Part shown: positions 1-10,200 of the stretch, in pieces
How the letters are laid out: each line of letters starts with the position of its first letter
Position numbering within the stretch: position 1 is the stretch's first letter
Translations under genes and position numbers: made by a program
Notes under the pieces: model-generated
Databases searched by the model: none
What the model was told of the DNA's origin: nothing
Seen by the model: only the letters and a program-made list of their open reading frames with translations
Assembly: GCA_034096865.1 (NCBI GenBank)
Contig: JAWQFJ010020122.1
Coordinates: 20,001-84,000 of the forward strand
Source of the DNA: Theodoxus fluviatilis
Lineage: Eukaryota > Mollusca > Gastropoda > Cycloneritida > Neritidae
Reading direction: 5' to 3'
DNA length: 64,000 bases

Positions 1-955
1 CACTGATGTGAAGAGATCATTACACTGATGTGAAGATATCATTACACTGATGTGAAGATATCATTACACTGATGTGAAGATATCATTACACTGATGTGAA
101 GATATCATTACACTGATGTGAAGAGATCATTACACTGATGTGAAGAGATCAATACACTGATGTGAAGAGATCAATACACTGATGTGAAGAGATCAATACA
201 CTGATGTGAAGAGATCAATACACTGATGTGAAGATATCATTACACTGATGTGAAGAGATCATTACACTGATGTGAAGATATCATTACACTGATGTGAAGA
301 GATCATTACACTGATGTGAAGATATCATTACACTGATGTGAAGAGATCATTACACTGATGTGAAGATATCATTACACTGATGTGAAGAGATCAATACACT
401 GATGTGAAGAGATCAATACACTGATGTGAAGAGATCAATACACTGATGTGAAGATATCATTACACTGATGTGAAGATATCATTACACTGATGTGAAGAGA
501 TCATTACACTGATGTGAAGAGATCATTACACTGATGTGAAGATATCATTACACTGATGTGAAGATATCATTACACTGATGTGAAGAGATCATTACACTGA
601 TGTGAAGAGATCATTACACTGATGTGAAGAGATCAATACACTGATGTGAAGATATCATTACACTGATGTGAAGAGATCAATACACTGATGTGAAGATATC
701 ATTACACTGATGTGAAGAGATCAATACACTGATGTGAAGAGATCAATACACTGATGTGAAGAGATCAATACACTGATGTGAAGATTTCATTACACTGATG
801 TGAAGAGATCAATACACTGATGTGAAGAGATCAATACACTGATGTGAAGAGATCAATACACTGATGTGAAGAGATCAATACACTGATGTGAAGAGATCAA
901 TACACTGATGTGAAGAGATCAATACACTGATGTGAAGAGATCAATACACTGATGT
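1..955. repeat. 22-bp satellite array
   Basis: A tandem array of about 43 copies of a 22-bp unit (core CACTGATGTGAAGAGATCAT). It runs off the left edge, so its full length is unknown. Units fall into a few variants (GAGATCATTA, GATATCATTA, GAGATCAATA) that alternate in blocks, as expected from unequal exchange. It lies in the MTMR-like gene intron just upstream of the first exon in the window. No coding potential is seen. Confidence 0.97.
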
Positions 956-1003
956 GGAAGTAGGAGACTGTCATGCCGACTGACCTATAGAGCCTGTGAA
1001 ATG

Positions 1004-1104
1004 TTTGTGGTCACTGTGTGTGGTCACTGTGTGTGGTCACTGTGTGTGGTCACTGTGTATGGTCACTGTGTGTGGTCACTGTGTGTGGTCACTGTGTGTG
1101 TGCT
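1004..1104. repeat. 13-bp minisatellite next to a splice acceptor
   Basis: About seven tandem copies of a 13-bp unit (TGTGTGGTCACTG). The array ends about 10 bases before the polypyrimidine tract and AG acceptor of the following MTMR-like exon. Changes in copy number here would move the branch point region, so splicing of that exon could vary. That last point is inference. Confidence 0.9.
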
Positions 1105-1115
1105 TCTGTCTTCAG

Positions 1116-1204
1116 ACGTGGTCCTATACCCACAGCAACGGATCGTGTCTTGTGCGAATGTCTGAAGTTGTGGCCACCACAGATCTCAAGCACATGGAGG
1201 ACAA
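1116..1204 (+). CDS. MTMR10-like: MTMR10/12-like, first exon in window
   Basis: This exon is 89 bp and is read from phase 0 (TWSYTHSNGSCLVRMSEV...). The acceptor is TTCTGTCTTCAG and the donor is ACAA|GTATGT. It ends two bases into a lysine codon that the next exon completes. The sequence resembles the strand-rich start of the myotubularin phosphatase-like domain (the W-S-x-x-x-N-G-x-x-L-x-R-M pattern). Confidence 0.8.
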
Positions 1205-4200
1205 GTATGTCTAGTTTGACCAATTCTTTTCACCAGAATTTGTATCATCCTTCTCAACTTTTCATGCTCTGTATGTCCCTTGCATTTATTTGTACTTTGA
1301 ATGACTTATTCTTATTCTGCATATCGGTCTGGACATAGTACAGAAACTGCTTTAGTGAAAATTGTAAACGACCTACTTTCTTTAGACCAAGGAAGGGTAT
1401 CTATTCTGACGCTACTCGACATCGGCAGCTTTTGACACCATTGATCATGGTCTCCTCCTCAGTCGTTTGGAACATGTGTTTGGCGTTAGTGATTCTGCCT
1501 TGCTCTGGCTTTCTTCCTACTTGTCCAACTGTACTCAGACTGTCTCCATCAACAACAGCACCTCCGATCCTGCTCTGCTGCGCTATTGGGTGCCCCAGGG
1601 TTCGGTCTTAGGACCGGTTTTGTTTGTTTTATATACCACTCCCCTTGCGGACGTTATGGCAGCGCACTCGGTTCTTCATCACTCCTATGCAGATGATACG
1701 CAGTTACAGAAATCTGCTGATCCTCAGGACTTCGATACTCTCATGCATTCAATGCAAGAATGTATCCTTGACATAAAATCATGGATGACATTTAATAAGT
1801 TAAAACTGAATGATGAAAAAACAGAGGTTATGGTCGTTGCTTCTCCACGCATATCTTCCTCCATGCAGTCCCCAGAATCCATCACCATTGGCAATGCTAC
1901 TGTCCCCTTCTCTGATTCAGTCAAAAACCTAGGCGTTACGCTGGACTCCCACCTGACTATGCATGCGCAGGTTCTAAGCATCATTCGTGCTGTCAACCAC
2001 GAACTCCGTCGCATTAGTTCCATACGGCATTATCTTTCTCAAGAAGCGACCCAAACTCTTGTCTCTGCGTTCATTCTATCCCGACTGGACTATTGTAATG
2101 CCCTGCTGTACGGCTGTCCCCAGTATCTCCTGAATAGGTTACAGAAACTGCAGAACAACGCTGCACGCCTGATCCTCAGAGTCCGCAAGTCTGATCACAT
2201 TTCCCAGCACCTTCAAGCACTGCACTGGCTTCCGGTCGAGTCACGCATCAAATATAAAATTGCATGCCTATCCTTTAGTGCATTCACGCATACAGGACCC
2301 GCATACCTCACAGACATGATTCAGACATACACACCAGCCAGGACACTCCGCTCCTCGGCAGACACCTCTATTCTCTGCACTCCAAGAGTCAACACCAAAT
2401 CTTTTGGCGAACGCTCTTTTTCTTTTTCTGCTCCTCTCGTCTGGAACTCTCTCCCTGTCAGCCTTCGTCACTCTACCTCGCCTGACTCTTTCCGCACAGG
2501 CCTGAAAACGCACCTCTTCTCAGTTTCATATACATAATACTCCCCCCCCCCCCCCCCTCCCCCCTTTGGACTGGGCTTCGGTGACTATTCCATGCCTGTA
2601 CGCTTACTGCAACTCATGTGCTAGTTTTGGGTGTCCACATACATGCTTTATGTACCGTCTTGCATGTTATTCAATTCTGTTTGTATGGACTTGCATTAAT
2701 TATTGTTTGTTTGTGTGCTGATGTCGTGCATTCTGCGGATCATGTTTATGTACTCTGCTTTATGTGTATAGTTATATGGTTAATCCTGTTGATATTGTTT
2801 CCGTTGAGAATGCTGACTGTGCGGTCATATATGCTGTTGATATAATTCATGTCTTCCATGCTCCTTTCGTATGTCGTTATATTGTTTGTCCTGCATCGGG
2901 TATTGTTTGCCTGTGTGCTATTGCCATGTTCGTTGCTGGTTGCTCGTGTGTATCGTGCCTTGTGTGTATGACTTCATTGTTTCAGTTACATCGTCTTGTA
3001 CGGAGTGTTCTCTTTCTGCGTATTTGTGCCATATGCGATGGGCTTTCATCCGTTCCGTGCTTTATATGGGGGCCCATGGTTGGTCCTGTTATTGTTTGGC
3101 TTGTGTGTTGAAGCCATGTACGTGTGCCGTGTCTTATTGGTTTATTGGTTTCGCCTGTGTCAAGTTGTTGCTGTGGTGTGTTGCTTTGGGCTTGGCCTGC
3201 TTGTGTGCTTATGCATTGTATGTGTACTGTGCCTGATTTTGCTTTACTTGTGTCTGGCATTATTTATGTTTCATGTCTTTCATGCCTGTAAAGCGCTTTG
3301 AGCATGTAAATGAAAATGCGCTGTATAAATAAACTTTATTATTATTATTATTATTATGCTAAATTGAATACTGTAGTATGAGCTAGAAACTGTTGCAGTG
3401 ATGTTTGTAACTAATCCACTGGACTGTTGTGCGTCAGTGTTTTTAAGATTTGCAGAAATTTGTCACTCCTATTTTTATTTTATTTTTATGAAAGCTCAAA
3501 TCACCAATTTTAAATGCAGTTGTGTGTAGTTTTTGTTGTTGGTTACACATTGTTCTGCTTCTCAACTTTGGGAAATTTTTTTTTAATGATGTGTGTGGGT
3601 GTGTTTGTGCATGTATGTGTGTGTAGTATTTGTTATGCACCAGTCATTTATTTACTATAAACTGCTGTCGTGCAAGCTAATCATTCACGGAAGTCATTTT
3701 TACTCAGTGTTCAGAATACCCGGCCTCTGCTCTAGATTTCATCTTTGCATTTTTGTAAATGAAGGGGATTTGTGATGGAGAAAACATTGCCCATTTGTAT
3801 GTTCAGAATGGTGGAGGCTGTGAAAGAAGCAGGCGACATTGCTGAACCAAAGCGTGTGGACCTGGGAAAGGCGTGCCCCAGCCTGATGGACATTCAAATC
3901 AGCTACACCAAGCTCAAGGACATCTGCATGACAGGTGCCGTCTGTTTCTGGCTTCGTTTTTTTACTTGTTTGGTTTGTTGTGCCTAGCAGCTCCTCATTC
4001 TCTCTCCCCCACCCCCTGCCCCCCAATCCTCTTAGAAAATAATTTGCCCTGTTGGGGGGTCTGTTTGGCAAGCATGTTGGTGTGGAAGTGGTGAATAGTG
4101 CACTTGATGCTAGTCAATCCCTATGTGCACTTTTTTGTGGTGATCATGTGGCCAAGGATAAAGATGCAGCATTGTCATAGGCCGAATGCAGGTGTTCAGA

Positions 4201-7200
4201 AATGTCGACTTGTGTAGGGATAAAGGTGTTTATACTGTCACAGAACAGTCATTTTTGTCTCTTTCTTCCATCCCTCCCTTTCTCATTCCCCCTGCACCTC
4301 CCCCACCCCCCCCACCCCAGCCCCCCCACCCCACCCCACCCCACCCCAGCCCCCCCACCCCACCTCTCCACCTGTAGCTTCAACACCATCACGACTTGTG
4401 TCACAATGTTGTTGAGTGCTAGCAGACATACTTGTAAATCTCAGGGCTGCCTACCCATCCGGAAATTCCGTATTTTGTCCGGAAATGAAAAAAAATTGGC
4501 GAGCGTTCCTGAAAATACGGGAGTTTATTTTGCGTTCCGGAAATATCAAAATAAAAACTATATTAAAATAATTTCCAAAATCGTTGGCCTGTGGCTGTGC
4601 GCGAATCGTTTTCCGAAGCGGTCTACCGATGATTGCCGAATGGGTTTGTTCTGTAGTGCGCAGGCGCAGCGCGCGAAAATATTTCCGAAGATTGCCGAGT
4701 GACTTCGTTTTCGTACAGTGCGCAAGCGCAACGCACGAAGTGTTTTTCCGGAGAGTGCCGAACTTCTTCGTTTCCGGTATGTGCAGTGTTCATGTGCAAC
4801 AATGGCGTCCAAACGAAAGCCAAGCGATTGTGTTTCTGAATCATCGAAGAAACAGCGGAGGTCGCAGGTCTACATTCCAGCGTACACAGAGAAGTATCCA
4901 TTTATAGTCCGCGGCACCACTGACTCCACTGTCAAATGTACGACTTGTGATAAGCAGTTCAGCATCTCCAGTGGTGGCGCCAACGATATCAAAAGGCATG
5001 TTGAAGGCCCAATGCATGTGAAGAAAATTGAGGAGAAGAAGGTCGCAGCAGCGCAAAAACCTATCAGTCAATATTTTACACCGCCTCCTTCGAAAGTGTC
5101 CCAAATCGACATCGACGTAATTCGAGCTGAGGCGATGATGGTAGACTTGACAGTAGAACTGAACCTCCCAATGGCGGCATTGGACAAACTAAGTGTAGGT
5201 GTCAAGAAAATGTTCCCTGACTCCAAGATTGCCAAACAGTTCAGCTGTGCCAGAAGCAAGGGAACTGCCATTGTGAAAGAAATGGCAGCCAAGACAACAT
5301 TGTCTCTCGCTGAAAGGATGAAGCTGCAACCCTTCACAATTTCAACGGATGGAAGCAATGACAAGGGTGGTGTCAAGTTATTTCCACTAATTGTGCGAAC
5401 CATCGACCCTGACACAATGGAAGTGCGTTCAGACGCTCTCTCTGTCCCATCGATTGAAGGCTCAGCCACTGGTGTGAAGATCTTTGGTCTCATCAATGCT
5501 GAGTTCGTGGCGCACAACATTCCTTGGGATAACTGCCTGGCTTTAGGCTGTGACAATGCCAACGTCATGGTTGGAAAGGAGGCAGGAGTCTATGGGTGCA
5601 TGACAAAGGAACACAAAAATCTGTACTTGTCAGGGTGTGTGTGTCATCTGATCCACATTGCAGCAGAGAAAGGTGCAGGTTGTTTTCCATTCAGCCCAAG
5701 TCAGCTTCTGATTGACGTGTATTACTACCTGGACAAGAGCAGCTGCCGCCAGTCGTCCTTGAAGATGTTCCAGATTCTGCTTGATCTGAAGGAGGAGAAG
5801 ATGCTGAAGCATGTGACAACAAGATGGCTCAGCATTGGAAAGTGCCTGCCTCGAGTCATCAATTCTTGGGATGCGCTGTTTGATTTCTTCAGTCAGGAAG
5901 AAAAGAAAGCTGCCAATTCTTCAGCAAAGAAGAAAACTGGGGATTTGAAGAAGGTGTTTGCCTCCCGCAATAAACAAGTTGATATGCCTCTTCCTTGTAG
6001 ACATAATCAAGGTGTTCGAGAAAATAAACACAATGCTGCAGGCTGAGAAACCCATGATCCATGTCCTCAAGAGTGAGCTGCACAAGTTCTACAAAGACTT
6101 GCTGATTAGATTCGTCAAGCCCACAGCTATGCTGAACAAGGAAGTCATGGATGTGGACTTCTCATCACAGGAGAACATCAAGAGCAAAGCAGATCTCCTC
6201 TATGGGGAAGAGGCCAGACTCCTTGTGACAAGGGAACAGGAGAGAAATCCGGGTAGTGAGCGGTATGAGGAGTTTCTGCAGTGTGTTGTCAAGTTCTACC
6301 AAGCCAGCTGCACCTACATCAAGGAGAAGCTTCCCCTCTCTGATGAACTGCTCAGCCATGCCTCAGTTGTGGATCCATCCAAGCAAGTAGAGAGCAGCTT
6401 TGAAGACTTGGGGTACTTTCTGAAGAGGTTCCCCAAGCTGAAACCCACTGGAGTGACAACCTCTGACATTCAGCTGGAGTTCGCAAGGTACCAGTGCACA
6501 GACATCAGCAAGTGCATCCAAGAAAGAGACGACTCAACATGGTTCGCCATCTCCAAGCTGAAAGAAGGGGAAGACCTCCTCTTCCCACACCTCCCCATGG
6601 TTATGCTTGCCATAATGACAATCCCTCATTCATCAGCTCACTGTGAACGCATTTTCTCAGTAGTGAGAAAGAACAAGACCCACTTCAGAGGCAGCATGGG
6701 ATCGGACACCTTGGAGGCCTTGGTGGTGGCCAAGTCCAGGCCTGGACAAGCCCTTGACAGACACTACAGTGTCAAAGACCTGAAAGACCTGAAAAGTGCA
6801 TACTACCAGTCTTTGCCACAGTAAACAAGCTGCAGAACTATTGTATATAGTGTAAATAAGATCAGGTATGTTTTTTATCTTTTGGTCCCTGGTTAATGAT
6901 TAAGGTTGCTTTCTTTTTTTGCGCTGTCGCACGGTTTAATACTGAAAGCGGAACTGAAATACTGAAATTGGAACTTGGTAATACTGAAATCGAAAAAGGA
7001 GGGTAGGCAGCCCTGAAATCTGAGAAAAGCAGGTAAAGTGACTGTAATGTTTTATATGATAGAGAGACAGAATACAACAAAGGTGACTGTTCTGGGCTTT
7101 AATTCACAAGACAAAACAGGTCATCAACATTTTGAGTACTAAACACTTACTCAGGACAGATAATACAAAGACACAATACTCTAAGATTGGTGACAGGTAT

Positions 7201-10200
7201 AGGCAGGAAGAAGTGAAGTTGTGAAATGTTAGAGGTTGGGGTTTTAGAGAAGTGAACGTATGTAACTTTCTTGAATGGAAAATCACGGCAGCACATGAAG
7301 GTGTAGTATTCATGAGTCAGGTTGCATGGAAGAGGGAAAGGGGGAGGTTGGAGTTTACCTTGAGGAACAGTGGGGGATGGGGGAGGGGGGTTTGGCTCCA
7401 GGTTGAGGCCATTCAGGTCTTTGGTGTTTAGAAGGGAGATAAAGTAATGTTTCGTTTGTTTCCTTTCCATTGAGTCACCCTTTGCTTGCCACAGGATATT
7501 CTTTTGGGGTTTTTTCCCTGCTTCTGTACAGACTCAACAGACTATCTGCTGTGCCAAGTTGGATGAAGAGGTCAATGCTTTCTGTTTTGGTTTGTATCCG
7601 TTGCATATTTCTTACATAGTGATTCCTTGCTGTGTTGCAGACTCAGAGAAGCAGTTCAGCCACCAGGATGTGACTTTCTACAAGGACCTGGAGGGCACAC
7701 AGTGGCTCCACCTTGTCTCCAGATGTCTCGGCATCACTGGAGTCATCGTCAGTTATATGGCACGGGAGAGAAGCACTGTCATTATCAGAGGTACACATTG
7801 CCAGGTTGTTGTTTTTTTAGACATTATTTTGCCAAGATGGGGTTTTTGACTCACATGCGAAGCAAAAGTGAGTCTATGTACTCACCCGCGTCCGGGCGTC
7901 CGGGCGTCCGGGCGTCCGTGAAAAACTTTAACGTTGGATTTTTCTCGGAGACTATTAAGTCTATCAACACCCAATTTGGCATGATGGTGTATGATGACAA
8001 GGCCTCAAAAAACATACACAGTGACTTGTCCTTGCTTCAAGGTCAAGGTCGCAGGGGCCATAAATGTTGTCTAAAAAACAGTCATTTTTCACATTTTCTC
8101 AATTTTCTCTAAAGTTTTTGAGATTGGATACCTGACCTATACATGGTACATAGGGCAAAGTAAGCCCTATCTTTTGATACCAGATTGGTTGACCTTGCTT
8201 CAAGGTCAAGGTCACAGGAGCTCTTTAAAGTTGGATTGTATACATATTTTGAAGTGACCTTGACCCTGAACTATGGAAGATAACTGTTTCAAACTTTATA
8301 ATTATGTGGGGCACATGTTATACTTTCATCATGAGACACATTTGGTCACATATCATCAAGGTCAAGGTCACTTTGACCCTTATGAAATGTGACCAAAATG
8401 GGGTAGTGAACCACTAAAAGTGACCATATCTCATGGTAGAAAGTGCCAATAAGCACCATTGTGCTTCCTATGTCTTGAATACATTTAAACGTGCATAAAC
8501 GATGTCTATGGCAAAGAAAACATTTTCTTAGCGTCTATCAACACAACATGGGGCGCAGAAGATTAACAAATGAAGCGCTGCACTACATCTGTAGGTGCTC
8601 GGAAGAGGCAAAGAGCGCTCAATTCTCACCCCAACCCTAGAAAGTTCCAGGTGGGAAAGAATACATCAATTTAGGCAAGTTGTCTAAACGCAGCCGCCAG
8701 GATCAGGGGCGGGGAAAACCCCTCGGCTTTGGGTCACGGGCAGCCTCACGCTTGGCCGACGATGTGATCGCGAACGCGTTGCCCCTCACAATTGACAGCG
8801 AGATTCTCTGGAAAAGGAACTGTGTCTGGCGTGGGTCATCTGTCGACAGTGCAATCCGTTGGCCGATCTCTCGGATGAGTTCCGTTGCTGCCGGTCCGAC
8901 TACTCCGGTTGTTTCAACAGCAAACGGGACGAAGTGGTACCTTTCCGAGATAGAGGCGTACTTCCTCCTCTTCGAACCTTCGGCTGTCCGGCAGGCGTTC
9001 CCTGGGTCGATAGCAGAATCTGTCATTGAAGACGGCGCGAAAGAGTCAGAGCAGGTGGCGTCCCAAACAAGTGACTTGCCGTTCTTAAATGGGAAGACAG
9101 TCATGCCGTCGGGGCGTCGCCCATCTCCTCTTGAATTAACAGCTTTGTGTTGCATGACCTTTGATGACCTTGACCTTGGGTCAAGGTCACATGTATTTTG
9201 ATAGGAAAAATGTGTAAAGCATTTCTTAGTGTATGATGTCATTGGTAGGTTTAGTTGTTTGACCTTGAAGGTCACCTGAAGGTCAAGGTCATGTAAAGGT
9301 CAAGGTCAAGCATGTGAGTCGTATGGGGTTTGCCCTTCTTGTTAGGCAGTGATAGTTGTAAAAAGAAAAGAAATTTGCCAAACAGTTACTTTATACAGTT
9401 ATGTGAAGTGAATATGAAGCTTCATTTACAATGGTTTGCGATTAGTCTAGTCATATCAAAATGAAAAGCTGTCAACCTGGATGGCTTCTGTGCAAGTGCT
9501 TGTTGGTACAACCCACCACCACCACCACCACACCCCAAATAGAATATCAATAACTTTCATAGGGAGGTCTGAGAATACATGCAATGGGAGTTTTTCCCAG
9601 CCTGGATTGTATCTGTGTAACATGGATGAGAAGCAAAGCTAACATGCTTTGGTGACAGCATGGTTTTCGTCTTTGCAGAGGAAACCAGCCATGACCTATG
9701 CCCCCTGGTCTCCTGTCTTGTCCAGCTCTGCCTTGATGACCACTGTCGCACACAGCAGGGTTTTGAGAAACTTGTCCAGCGTGAATGGGTAGCCCTGGGA
9801 CACCCTTTCCAGAAGCGACTGGGCCTGTGTACAGAGTCAGACATTGATCAGGTAATCTCCTTCGCAGTTCTTCTCTTCATGCGTTAGCTATTATTGGCAT
9901 TGGGGATGGGCTTTGACTGCAGTTTCCAGTATTTAGCTTCCTCCTACGTGGAGAAGATCTCGATAAATCCGATTCTCTATTTTCTGCTCCATGGGATAGC
10001 TATAGTGTTGTTTGACCTTCTCTCCTCATCCAGAACCAGTGAGTGAAGGCTTTTTGACTCACATGCGAAGCAAAAGTGAGTCTATGTACTGAGCCGTGTC
10101 GTCCGTCCGGGCGGGCGGGCGGGCGGGCGGGCGTCCGTCCGTAAAAAACTTAAACGTTGGATTTTTCTCGGAGACTATTAAGTCTATCAACACCAAATGT

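Larger units (their letters stand above)
7843..9343. repeat. AGGTCA-rich dispersed repeat, copy 1 (split)
   Basis: Begins TTTTTGACTCACATGCGAAG and ends ...GAGTCGTATGGGGTTTGCCCTTCTTGTT. It is closely similar to copy 2 at 10051-10916, apart from a 656-bp insertion at 8481-9136. It contains a short (GGGCGTCC)n stretch near 7890. It also contains many AGGTCA / TGACCT half-sites, often as the adjacent direct repeat AAGGTCAAGGTCA. No ORF of its own and no clear terminal inverted repeats were seen, so its class is unknown. Confidence 0.9.

Noticed and set aside
1..955. Possible CRISPR-like array
   Set aside because: Units are contiguous with no spacers and the context is an animal intron. It is a satellite.
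2618..3301. Hydrophobic Cys/Val-rich small ORFs
   Set aside because: They lie in the non-coding tail of the LINE, before its 3' end motif. Composition effect.
5940..6010. Small intron in the hAT transposase in place of a frameshift
   Set aside because: GT...TAG boundaries exist, but no donor has the phase needed to restore the second frame, so an indel is simpler.
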